Positions 41,622 through 49,542 of a stretch of 64,000 nucleotides of DNA are shown here, one piece after another. Location of the stretch: the NCBI RefSeq assembly GCF_006334915.2, contig NZ_VDMA02000030.1:1-64000 (forward strand). The letters are read 5' to 3'. Within the stretch, counting starts at the first letter, position 1; each line of letters starts with the position of its first letter. Source of the stretch: Microbispora catharanthi (GTDB lineage Bacteria; Actinomycetota; Actinomycetes; Streptosporangiales; Streptosporangiaceae). The notes beneath the pieces are model-generated. The model made no database searches. It was not told the origin of the DNA and was given only the letters and a program-made list of their open reading frames with translations. Both the position numbers and the translations under genes were made by a program.

Positions 41622-42533
41622 ATGAGAATCGCTCTGGGGACGATCCCCTTCGGGACCACCGTGGACGAGGCGACCTCCTTCGCCATCCTCGACCGCTTCG
41701 TCGAAGGCGGCGGAACGATCCTCGACACGGCCAACAACTATCCGTTCTGGCTTGAGGGCGCGACCGGGGACGAGAGCGAGGCCACCGTCGGCCGATGGCT
41801 CGCCTCCCGGCGCAACCGGGACCAGGTGGTGATCAGCACCAAGTGCGGCGCCCGCCCGTCCACGCCCGGCGCCCGTACGCTCGACGCCGCCGAGGGCCTG
41901 TCCGCCGGTGTGGTCCGGGCCGCGATCGAGGGCAGCCTGCGGCGGCTCGGGACCGATCACGTGGACGTGTACTGGGCCCACATCGACGACAGGTCCACGC
42001 CACTGGAGGAGACGGTCGCCGTCTTCGACGAACTGGTGCTCGCCGGCAAGGCCAAGGAGGTGGGCGCGAGCAACCACGCGGTGTGGCGGCTGGAGCGGGC
42101 CCGCTCACTGGCGGCAGCCCGTGGCGGCACCCGGTATGGCCACGTGCAGCTGCGCCACTCCTACCTCCGCCCCCGGCCCGGCGTACGGCTGCCCGAGGGC
42201 GGGCACACCCTGGTCACCGAGGATCTGCTCGACTACGTGCGCTCCGAGGGCGACCTGACGCTGTGGGTCTACACGTCGCTGCTCGCGGGTGCGTACGCCG
42301 GCAAGCCGCTGCCCGAGCACTACGACCACCCGGGCACCACCAGGCGGCTGGCGGTGCTGGACGAGGTGGCCGGCGAGCTCGGCGCCACGCGCAACCAGGT
42401 CGTGCTCGCCTGGCTGCGGGCGCAGGACATCATCCCGATCGTCGGCGTCAGCTCGATCGCCCAGCTCGATGAACTGCTTGTCGACGTCAAACTCGGCGAC
42501 GAGCAGATCGCCCGCCTCGACGCCCCCGCCTGA
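41622..42533 (+). CDS. Aldo/keto reductase
   Basis: A 303-residue TIM-barrel oxidoreductase of the AKR superfamily. The catalytic set is Asp (TILDTANNYPFW), Lys (VVISTKCG) and the His position (VYWAHIDD), and the C-terminal NADPH region is IPIVGVSSIAQLDELL. It reduces aldehydes or sugars with NADPH; the substrate is unknown. The ATG at 41622 is preferred because the conserved barrel begins RIALGTIPFG; an upstream ATG would add 12 residues. It lies 45 bp after the pentapeptide gene. Confidence 0.9.
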   Translation: MRIALGTIPFGTTVDEATSFAILDRFVEGGGTILDTANNYPFWLEGATGDESEATVGRWLASRRNRDQVVISTKCGARPSTPGARTLDAAEGLSAGVVRAAIEGSLRRLGTDHVDVYWAHIDDRSTPLEETVAVFDELVLAGKAKEVGASNHAVWRLERARSLAAARGGTRYGHVQLRHSYLRPRPGVRLPEGGHTLVTEDLLDYVRSEGDLTLWVYTSLLAGAYAGKPLPEHYDHPGTTRRLAVLDEVAGELGATRNQVVLAWLRAQDIIPIVGVSSIAQLDELLVDVKLGDEQIARLDAPA

Positions 42534-42554
42534 CGCCGGGGCTCGTGTGCGCCC

Positions 42555-42584
42555 GCGGCGGGGAGTCGAAGCCGGCCCCGCCGC
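42555..42584. terminator. Hairpin after the aldo/keto reductase gene
   Basis: A perfect 9-bp stem, GCGGCGGGG with CCCCGCCGC, and a 12-nt loop, 21 bp after the stop codon. Confidence 0.6.
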
Positions 42585-42644
42585 AGGCGCCCTTCTGTCT
42601 GTAGATCTTGTGGAGCTTTTGAATGAGCGTTTAGGATCCTGAAC

Positions 42645-43235
42645 GTGGCATCAGGAGAGCGGACGTTCACCGAGGACGCCCGGAGGGCGCAGATCATCGA
42701 CTGCACCATCAGGGCCCTCGCGACGCTCGGCTACAGGCAGGCGTCGATGGCGAAGATCGCCGAACTGGCGAAGATCACTCCTGGGCTCATCTCGTACCAC
42801 TTCGGCGGCAAGGACGAACTGATCGACGCTGTCGTCGCCCACGTGGTGAAGCTCGCCACCGACCTGATGGTGCCGCGCATCCTGGCGCAGACGACCGCCG
42901 CCGACGCGCTGCGCGTGTATTTCGAGACGAACCTCGAGTTCATGCGCCTGCACCGCGAACCCCTGCTGGCGCTCGTCGAGATCATCACCCACGACCGCGA
43001 CGGCCCGTACGCCAAGCAACAGGAAACCGCGCTCACCGACATCGAGAAGGTGCTGGCCTGGGGACAGCACACCGGTGAGTTCCGGGACTTCCCGTTACGG
43101 CCGATGGCGATCGCCATTCGCGGCGCCGTCGACGCCGTTCCAGGTCACCTGCTGAACGACCCCGACCTCGACCTCCGCGCCCTGGCCGCCGAGTTGTCCA
43201 CCGTCTTTTCTCTCGCCACGAGGAGAACCTCATGA
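42645..43235 (+). CDS. TetR-family transcriptional regulator
   Basis: A 196-residue regulator. The helix-turn-helix region is RRAQIIDCTIRALATLGYRQASMAKIAELAKITPGLISYHFGGKDELI, with a BetI-like C-terminal ligand domain. The GTG has AGGA eight bases upstream. Its stop overlaps the start of the ABC ATPase (ATGA), so regulator, ATPase and permease form one operon and the regulator probably represses its own transporter in response to the exported compound. Confidence 0.93.
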   Translation: MASGERTFTEDARRAQIIDCTIRALATLGYRQASMAKIAELAKITPGLISYHFGGKDELIDAVVAHVVKLATDLMVPRILAQTTAADALRVYFETNLEFMRLHREPLLALVEIITHDRDGPYAKQQETALTDIEKVLAWGQHTGEFRDFPLRPMAIAIRGAVDAVPGHLLNDPDLDLRALAAELSTVFSLATRRTS

Positions 43236-43987
43236 CCCCGGCGCTGGAGATCAGCCGGCTGACCAAGCGATTCGGCGGCAAGCTCGCCGTCGACGCCATC
43301 GACCTCAGCGTCCCCCCGGGCTCCTTCTTCGGACTCGTCGGCCAGAACGGCGCCGGCAAGACCACCACCCTGTCCATGGCCGTCGGCCTGCTGCGACCCG
43401 ACGACGGCAGCGCCAGGATCTTCGGAGAGGACGTCTGGTCCGCCCCGGAGCGGGCCAAGGCCATGGTCGGGGTGCTGCCGGACGGGCTGGCCATGCCCGA
43501 GCGGCTGACGGGGCGCGAGGTGCTCACCTACCTGGGCCTGCTGCGGGGCCTGGACAAGGAGGTGGTGGCGCGACGGGCCGAGGACCTGCTGGCCGTGCTG
43601 GAGCTGGACGGCGCGGAAAAGACGCTGGTCATCGAGTACTCGACCGGCATGCGCAAGAAGATCGGGCTGGCCACCGCACTGCTGCACGCGCCGCGGCTGC
43701 TGGTGCTGGACGAACCGTTCGAAGCGGTCGATCCGGTGTCCGCCGCCACGATCAAGACGATCCTGCGCGGCTTCGTCGCGGGCGGCGGCTCGATCGTGCT
43801 GTCCAGCCACGTCATGGCTCTGGTCGAGCAGTTGTGCGACCACGTCGCGGTGATCGACAGGGGCACGGTGGCCGCGGCCGGCACGCTGGACGAGGTGCGC
43901 GGCGCGCGCTCGCTGGAGGAGACCTTCGTCGAACTCGTCGGCGAGCGGGACAGCGGAGTCAAGGAGCTGTCGTGGCTGTCGCGCTGA
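43232..43987 (+). CDS. ABC transporter ATP-binding protein
   Basis: A 251-residue ATPase. Walker A is GQNGAGKT (about 37-44), the signature region reads YSTGMRKK, a variant of LSGGQ, Walker B is LLVLDEPFEAVD, and the switch His is in LSSH. The pattern is that of drug or membrane-modifying exporters of the DrrA/BcrA type. It is encoded between the TetR gene (4-bp overlap) and the permease gene (16-bp overlap), so the three proteins are made together. Confidence 0.93.
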   Translation: MTPALEISRLTKRFGGKLAVDAIDLSVPPGSFFGLVGQNGAGKTTTLSMAVGLLRPDDGSARIFGEDVWSAPERAKAMVGVLPDGLAMPERLTGREVLTYLGLLRGLDKEVVARRAEDLLAVLELDGAEKTLVIEYSTGMRKKIGLATALLHAPRLLVLDEPFEAVDPVSAATIKTILRGFVAGGGSIVLSSHVMALVEQLCDHVAVIDRGTVAAAGTLDEVRGARSLEETFVELVGERDSGVKELSWLSR

Positions 43988-45699
43988 CCATGGCCCGGAT
44001 GAAGGTCGCGATGCTGCGCCACGCCTTCCATGGCACGCGGGCGCAGACCGCGGGAACGGGCGCGGCGCTCGGCGCACTGCTCGCGGCGGGAACGGTCTAT
44101 TTGGCCTTCACCGATCCGGACCTGCCGGCTGCCGGATACGCGGTCTGGCTGCTGGGCTGGATACTCGGCCCGATCTTCATGGGCGGCGGCGACGAGACGC
44201 TGCGTCCGGAGTACTTCTCGCTGCTCGGCCTGCCCCCGCGCCGGCTGGCGGCCGGACTGCTGGTCTCGGCCTTCGTCGGCGTGGCGCCGCTGGTGAGCCT
44301 GACCGCCCTGCTCGGGCTGCTGGTCGCGGGGGTCCGGCTCGGCGTCGCCAACGCTCTGGTGGCCGTGCCGGCGATGGTGCTGCAGCTGGCCGTTTTCGTG
44401 CTGCTGTCGAAGGTCTCCGTGGCGGTGGTCGGGCTGGCGCTGCGCACCCGGCCGGGTGCGATCGCCTCGGGCGTGCTCAACGGCGCGATACTGGCGGCGC
44501 TCGGCCAGATCTGGGTCTTCTTCGTGGTCTTCGGCCAGACCGGCGTGCCCGCCGCGGTCTGGTACCTGCCCTCCGGGTGGGGGCTGCTGGCCGTCCGGGG
44601 CGAGTGGTGGGCGCTTGGAGCGCTGGCCCTCCTGGCGCTGCTGCTCCTGGGCGCGTGGGCCGCGCTGCTCAGCAGGCGTGCGGGCGCCGCGCGGCCCTCC
44701 ACGCGGGGCAGGCGCCCGATGCGGGCGGCGACCGCCAACGGCGCGATCGTCGCCAAGGAGCTGCGCACCTGGTCGCGCGACCTGGTGCGCAACCACCAGC
44801 TGACCTTCGCGTTGTCGTACGGCGTCTGCTTCGCGGCCAGCCCGCTGATCCTCGGTTGGGCCGGCATGCTGCCGTACGCGGGTCCGATCTTCATCGTGAT
44901 GGCCGCGGCCATGACCGCCAACCTGTACGGCACCGACGGCACCGCACTGTGGCTGACGCTGCTGACGCCGAGCGCGAGCGACGTGCGCGGCAGACAGCTG
45001 GCCTGGCTGTCGGCACACGCGCCGGTGGCGATCGTGCTGACCGTGGCGTTCACCGCGGTCACCGGTGGACCGTGGCCCCTGATCCTGGCACTGCTGCCCG
45101 CCCTGCTGGGCGGCGCGGCCGGGCTGGTGCCGCTGGTCTCGGTATACGGGCTGGTGCCCGGCACCGACCCGCATCGCCGCGCGGGTAACCCGCTGCGCAC
45201 CAGTGAGGACGACGGCGGCCTGACCGGGCTGGCCTATCTGATGCTGGCGCTGGTGCTGCTCACGGGCGCACCCGCGGCGCTGGCGGCGCTCCGGTACGGC
45301 TGGGCCGGCCTGGCCGTCGGCGTCGTGACCGGCGTGCTGTGTTACTGGGGCTTCGGCCTGCTCACCGAGCGGCGGCTGCGGTCGCACGGCCCGGAACTGC
45401 TGGACGTGATGCGGACCGGCCACAAGCCGCGGACGACGGTGAAGTCCCGCTTCGAGCAGCTGTCCAAGACGCAGAAGACGATCGCCTGGTGGTGCTTCGG
45501 CTTCGGCGCCATCCCGCTGGTCCCCCAGGGCATCGTCGCCGCCGTCTTCGTGGCCGACGGCATGCTGCGCCACAGCTGGTTTCTGGCCACATACATGCCG
45601 CCCGGGCTGCGCTATCCCGTCGCCGCCGCCTTCGCCGCGCTCGGGCTCGCGATGTACGGCACGGGCGTCTGGGTCGTCACGCCGCGGTCATCTCGATGA
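43972..45699 (+). CDS. ABC transporter permease (large, multi-spanning)
   Basis: A 575-residue integral membrane protein with about a dozen hydrophobic segments in two similar halves and a cytoplasmic linker (about 240-260). This is the shape of exporter permeases that work with a separate ATPase. I chose GTG 43972 because AAGGAG lies six bases upstream, inside the end of the ATPase gene; in-frame ATG codons follow at 43990 and 43999. The cargo is unknown. It is convergent with a TetR gene 15 bp away. Confidence 0.87.
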   Translation: MAVALTMARMKVAMLRHAFHGTRAQTAGTGAALGALLAAGTVYLAFTDPDLPAAGYAVWLLGWILGPIFMGGGDETLRPEYFSLLGLPPRRLAAGLLVSAFVGVAPLVSLTALLGLLVAGVRLGVANALVAVPAMVLQLAVFVLLSKVSVAVVGLALRTRPGAIASGVLNGAILAALGQIWVFFVVFGQTGVPAAVWYLPSGWGLLAVRGEWWALGALALLALLLLGAWAALLSRRAGAARPSTRGRRPMRAATANGAIVAKELRTWSRDLVRNHQLTFALSYGVCFAASPLILGWAGMLPYAGPIFIVMAAAMTANLYGTDGTALWLTLLTPSASDVRGRQLAWLSAHAPVAIVLTVAFTAVTGGPWPLILALLPALLGGAAGLVPLVSVYGLVPGTDPHRRAGNPLRTSEDDGGLTGLAYLMLALVLLTGAPAALAALRYGWAGLAVGVVTGVLCYWGFGLLTERRLRSHGPELLDVMRTGHKPRTTVKSRFEQLSKTQKTIAWWCFGFGAIPLVPQGIVAAVFVADGMLRHSWFLATYMPPGLRYPVAAAFAALGLAMYGTGVWVVTPRSSR

Positions 45700-45714
45700 G
45701 GCGGGCGGCCATCG

Positions 45715-46305
45715 CTAGAGCCCGAGCAGGCCGTCGATGCCGGCCTTGATCTGGTCCTCCGTCAGGCCGCGTTCTACAGTGAGGTGCTCGAACAGGCTCG
45801 GCACGAACGGCGCGAGCAGCAAGTGGGCCAGGACCGTGGGGTCCGATTCGGGCCTCATCTCGCGCAGCAGCACGGACACATGCGTATGCATGGTGAGGTA
45901 GGCGCCGCTCTGGTAGCGCGCTCCCGGTGAGGCGGCCTCCGCCGCACGCATGATTTCGCCCTGCTCGATGATCCGGTCGGCGACCGTGTGGAGGAAGGCA
46001 CGCAGCCGTTCGGCAGGCGGAGCGCCGGGGCCGAGGGGCGGCGGACCGGTCATGAAAGCTTCCTGGAAGCGCTGCTCGCCGTCGTCGAGCACCGCGAACA
46101 GGAGGCGGCTCACGTCGCCGAACCGGCGGTAGACGGTGCCGACGCCCATCCCCGCGGCGTGCGCCACGGCGTTCATGGTGACGGCTTCCGGGCCATGCTC
46201 CGCGATCAGGCGAGCGGTCACGTCGAGGATCTTCCGCCGGTTCCGAGCGGCGTCCGCGCGCTCCGGCAGGGCCTGTCCGGTGACGGGAAGCTCGGTGCGG
46301 GGCAT
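45715..46305 (-). CDS. TetR-family transcriptional regulator
   Basis: A 196-residue regulator. The DNA-binding part is RRKILDVTARLIAEHGPEAVTMNAVAHAAGMGVGTVYRRFGD (about 22-65), with a C-terminal ligand domain typical of the actinobacterial TetR group with SBP-type tails. The ATG at 46305 starts MPRTELP; an upstream frame adds 15 residues overlapping the promoter. It is divergent from wrbA with two operator palindromes between them, so it should repress wrbA and itself. Confidence 0.9.
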   Translation of the reverse strand: MPRTELPVTGQALPERADAARNRRKILDVTARLIAEHGPEAVTMNAVAHAAGMGVGTVYRRFGDVSRLLFAVLDDGEQRFQEAFMTGPPPLGPGAPPAERLRAFLHTVADRIIEQGEIMRAAEAASPGARYQSGAYLTMHTHVSVLLREMRPESDPTVLAHLLLAPFVPSLFEHLTVERGLTEDQIKAGIDGLLGL

Positions 46306-46349
46306 GGTCCCGAGGCTACCGGACCGGAGATCCAATCTCCTTGCTTGCA

Positions 46350-46400
46350 AACCGGATTGTTATCCGATTTACTGCCATCGAACCGGATAACTATCCGGTT
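46350..46400. promoter_or_regulatory. Two TetR-type operators in the TetR/wrbA intergenic region
   Basis: AACCGGATAACTATCCGGTT at 46381-46400 is a perfect palindrome with 9-bp arms. AACCGGATTGTTATCCGATT at 46350-46369 is a near copy with one mismatch in the arms. Their starts are 31 bp apart, about three helical turns, which suits two dimers on one face. Confidence 0.82.
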
Positions 46401-46429
46401 GATCGTCGTCGTTCGGAGGAGACGTCATC

Positions 46430-47038
46430 ATGAGTGCCAAGATCGCGGTCATCTACTACTCGGCCACCGGCAACGTCCACCAACTCGCCAAGGCGGTCGC
46501 CGAGGGCGCGGAGAAGGCCGGTGCCGAGGTCCGGCTGCGCCGGGTCCCCGAACTGGCACCGGACTCCGCCATCGACGCCAACCCGGCCTGGCGCGAACAC
46601 GTCGAGGCCGCCAAAGACGTCGAGGTCGCCACGCTGGACGATTTGATCTGGGCGGACGCCTACGCCTTCGGCTCGCCGACCCGTTTCGGCAACATCGCCT
46701 CACAGCTCAAGCAGTTCATCGACACCACGGGCGGCATCTGGCAGCAGGGCGTCATGGCCAACAAGCCCGCCACCGGTTTCGCCAGCGCTCACAACGCCAA
46801 CGGCGGCAACGAGTCGACGATCCTTGCCCTCTACAACACCTTCCACCACTGGGGTTCGATCATCGTCTCGCCCGGTTACACCGACCCGGTGGTGTACCCC
46901 GCGGGCGGCAACCCGTACGGCACCGCCCACCGGGGCGGCGCGGGCACCCCGTCCGAGGAAACCCTCGCAGCCGCCCGCTACCAGGGCGAACGCCTGGCGG
47001 ACATCACGACCCGCCTCCTGGCCGGCCGGGCTGCTTGA
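46430..47038 (+). CDS. wrbA: NAD(P)H:quinone oxidoreductase WrbA
   Basis: A 202-residue flavodoxin-fold protein. The FMN phosphate loop is YYSATGNVHQLA (about 9-20). AFGSPTRFGN and the long ATGFASAHNANGGNEST insert are specific to type IV quinone reductases (WrbA), which reduce quinones by two electrons to protect against oxidative or electrophile stress. TTCGGAGGAG lies just upstream of the ATG. It is divergent from its likely TetR repressor and followed 8 bp later by a YciI-family gene. Confidence 0.93.
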   Translation: MSAKIAVIYYSATGNVHQLAKAVAEGAEKAGAEVRLRRVPELAPDSAIDANPAWREHVEAAKDVEVATLDDLIWADAYAFGSPTRFGNIASQLKQFIDTTGGIWQQGVMANKPATGFASAHNANGGNESTILALYNTFHHWGSIIVSPGYTDPVVYPAGGNPYGTAHRGGAGTPSEETLAAARYQGERLADITTRLLAGRAA

Positions 47039-47046
47039 ATGGCGGC

Positions 47047-47397
47047 ATGCTGCACCTGCTGATCGTGAACTACACGGGCTCCGAGGAAGAGGCCGCCCCC
47101 TTCGTCCGCGATCACGTCGGCTATCTCGAACGGCACCACGCGGACGGCCTCTTCCTGGTCTCGGGGCAGACGGTGCCGTCGTCACAGGGCGGGGCCATCG
47201 TGGCGTGCGGCGTGGACCGCGAGACCGTCGAGCGAATCAGCGCCGAGGACCCGTTCGTCGTGAACGGCGTCGCGACCTACTCGATCACGACGATCGAACC
47301 GGGGCGGATCCACCCGGCTCTGGCAGAGCTGCTGAGCGCGCAGACAGCTTCGCCCGGCCCGCGCTGGAGCCGGCCCGGTGAGGCTGCGGGACACTGA
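47047..47397 (+). CDS. YciI-family protein
   Basis: A 116-residue protein with a ferredoxin-like (dimeric alpha/beta barrel) fold. The conserved His and Asp of RDHVGYLERHHADG (about 25-38), SGQTVPSSQGGAIV and FVVNGVATYSI are typical of YciI. Related YciI-like domains act in chloromuconolactone chemistry or have unknown roles. It starts 8 bp after wrbA and was kept at ATG 47047 since the conserved fold begins there. It is likely co-induced with WrbA. Confidence 0.87.
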   Translation: MLHLLIVNYTGSEEEAAPFVRDHVGYLERHHADGLFLVSGQTVPSSQGGAIVACGVDRETVERISAEDPFVVNGVATYSITTIEPGRIHPALAELLSAQTASPGPRWSRPGEAAGH

Positions 47398-47426
47398 GAC
47401 GACGGCAGGAGAGGGGTGCCACTGGG

Positions 47427-48086
47427 ATGCGCGTGCTCATCGTCGAGGACGACGAGGAGATGGCACAGGTCGTCGCGGTGGGCCTGCGCCGCGCGCAGAT
47501 GGCCGTCGACATGGCGTTCGACGGTACGGAGGCGCTGGAACGGCTGGGCTCCGGCGGCGAGGCGTACGACGTGGTCGTCCTGGACCGGGACCTGCCCGGG
47601 ACGCACGGCGACGAGGTCTGCGCGGCGCTGATCGCCGCCGGATGCCGCAGCCGCATACTGATGCTCACCGCCGCGGGCACGGCCGACGACATCGTGGACG
47701 GGCTGGGCCTGGGCGCCGACGACTATCTCCCTAAGCCTTTCGACTTCCCCGTCCTCGTCGCCCGGATCGCCGCCCTGGCCCGCCGCGCGCACCCCGCCGT
47801 ACCGCCGGTGTTCCGCCACGGCGACCTCCTGGTCGACAGCGCTCGGCGCACGGCCGTACGGGCCGGCCGGCCGCTGGCCCTCACTCCCAAGGAATTCGGC
47901 GTCCTCGAACTGCTCCTCGCCGCCGGAGGCCGTGCCGTCTCCGCCGAGGAACTGCTCGAACGGGTCTGGGACGAGGCCGCCGACCCCTTCACGAGCGCCG
48001 TGAAGATCACCGTCAGCCGTCTGCGGGCCAAGCTCGGGGCGCCGCCGGTCATCGAGACGGTGGCCAGGAGCGGTTACCGGATCTGA
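47427..48086 (+). CDS. OmpR/PhoB-family response regulator
   Basis: A 219-residue regulator. The receiver has acidic pocket EDD at 7-9, phosphorylation site Asp53 (VVLDRDLPG) and Lys103 (LPKPFD). A C-terminal winged helix (about 125-219) holds LTPKEFGVLELLLAAGGRAVSAEELLERVWD. It resembles CutR/TcrA-type regulators. The partner kinase follows 53 bp later. It begins 29 bp after the YciI gene, so the TetR/wrbA control could reach it by read-through. Confidence 0.93.
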   Translation: MRVLIVEDDEEMAQVVAVGLRRAQMAVDMAFDGTEALERLGSGGEAYDVVVLDRDLPGTHGDEVCAALIAAGCRSRILMLTAAGTADDIVDGLGLGADDYLPKPFDFPVLVARIAALARRAHPAVPPVFRHGDLLVDSARRTAVRAGRPLALTPKEFGVLELLLAAGGRAVSAEELLERVWDEAADPFTSAVKITVSRLRAKLGAPPVIETVARSGYRI

Positions 48087-48139
48087 GAACGTCCGACCGA
48101 GCAGAGCGCAGGATCCAGCCGAAAGGTCGCCACGTTCAC

Positions 48140-49450
48140 ATGCCCGTCCACGGCCCCGCCGCCGCCCGCGACATCGTGCCCGCCGCTCTGCGCCGGCTCA
48201 CCGGCCTGGTCGTGCGCGCGAGCCTGCCCCGCCGCACCGTAAGGCTGCGGCTGACCGCCTTGTACGGAGGGCTGTTCCTGGTGTCCGGCGCCGCGCTGCT
48301 CGCGGTCACGTACGGTCTGGTGGTCGGCGCCGTCGACCGTCCGCCCGCCGTCGTGAAGCTGGCGGTGACGGTTGCCAGCCCCGGCTCGAGCACGCCGGCG
48401 GGCCAGGCACCCGGAAACTGGGGGCCACCGCACGGCGACGGCGAAGCGACGGACGCCGTGATGGCGGCCGTGCAGAGGGACGTGCAACAGACCGTGGCCC
48501 ACCAGAAGTCCGCCATGCTGCACACCCTGCTGGTCCAGTCGGGGATCGCCCTGGGCCTGATGTCACTGGCGTCCGTGCTGCTGGGCTGGGTCGTGGCCGG
48601 CCGTGTCCTGCGCCCGCTGCGGACCATCACCTCCAGTGCACGGGACATCTCGGCGACCAGCCTGCACCGGCGGCTGGCCCTGGCCGGCCCGCGGGACGAA
48701 CTGCGGGAGCTGAGCGACACGTTCGACGCGCTGCTGGCCCGGCTCGAAGGTTCCTTCCAGGCGCAGCGGCAGTTCGTCGCCAACGCCTCCCATGAGCTGC
48801 GTACGCCGCTGGCCCGCCAGCGCGTGCTGGGCCAGGTCGCCCTGGCCGACCCGGAACCGACCCTCGAGTCCCTGCGTACGGCCCACGAACGGATACTCGC
48901 TGCCGGACAGCAACAGGAACGGCTCATCGAAGCGCTGCTCACCCTGGCCCGCGGTCACACGGGCCTCGACGAGCGCCACCCCTTCGACCTGGCCCGGCTC
49001 GTCGGGGAAGCCGTGGCCGCGCGGGCAACCGCGGCGCACGAGCGGCAGGTGACCCTGCGCCCCTCGACCGGCGCGGCCGTCTCCTCGGGCCACCGGGCGC
49101 TCGCCGAACGGCTGGTAGCCAATCTGCTGGACAACGCGATCCGCTACAACGTGCCCGGCGGGGAGGTGGACGTCACCACCGGTACTCAGGCCGGACGCGC
49201 CGTCCTCACGGTCGCCAACACCGGCCCCGTCGTGCCCGCGGACGCCGTCGAGCGGATCCTCCTGCCCTTCCAGCGCCTCGGCCCGGCCCGTACCGGCCGC
49301 CGCGGGTCGTCCCAGGGGTTCGGCCTGGGCCTGTCCATCGTCTCGGCCATCGCATCCGCCCACGACGCCGGCCTCACCGTCGTTCCACGACCCGAGGGCG
49401 GCCTGGTCGTCACGGTCGTTTTTCCCGTAGCGGCGACGCAACCGCCGTGA
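48140..49450 (+). CDS. Sensor histidine kinase
   Basis: A 436-residue sensor. The first transmembrane segment is at about 38-62, with an extracytoplasmic domain of about 70 residues rich in Pro/Gly and Gln. A second transmembrane segment (about 130-154) leads to HAMP, HisKA with His218 (NASHELRTPL) and an HATPase domain with NLLDNAIRYN and FGLGLSIV. It is the CutS type, often paired with CutR-like regulators. The signal is unknown. Confidence 0.92.
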   Translation: MPVHGPAAARDIVPAALRRLTGLVVRASLPRRTVRLRLTALYGGLFLVSGAALLAVTYGLVVGAVDRPPAVVKLAVTVASPGSSTPAGQAPGNWGPPHGDGEATDAVMAAVQRDVQQTVAHQKSAMLHTLLVQSGIALGLMSLASVLLGWVVAGRVLRPLRTITSSARDISATSLHRRLALAGPRDELRELSDTFDALLARLEGSFQAQRQFVANASHELRTPLARQRVLGQVALADPEPTLESLRTAHERILAAGQQQERLIEALLTLARGHTGLDERHPFDLARLVGEAVAARATAAHERQVTLRPSTGAAVSSGHRALAERLVANLLDNAIRYNVPGGEVDVTTGTQAGRAVLTVANTGPVVPADAVERILLPFQRLGPARTGRRGSSQGFGLGLSIVSAIASAHDAGLTVVPRPEGGLVVTVVFPVAATQPP

Positions 49451-49542
49451 AACCGGCCGTCGCGTAGAACGTCCGTCATCGCCGCCGCACCGACCGCGGC
49501 GACGTCCACGGCACGATCGACGCGAGTTCAGGAGCACTCCGC

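Noticed and set aside
39693-42077. Long minus-strand open frame rich in QVGP/AEVG repeats
   Set aside because: It is the mirror of the pentapeptide-repeat gene on the plus strand; the repeats come from the complementary codons. It has no ribosome-binding site.
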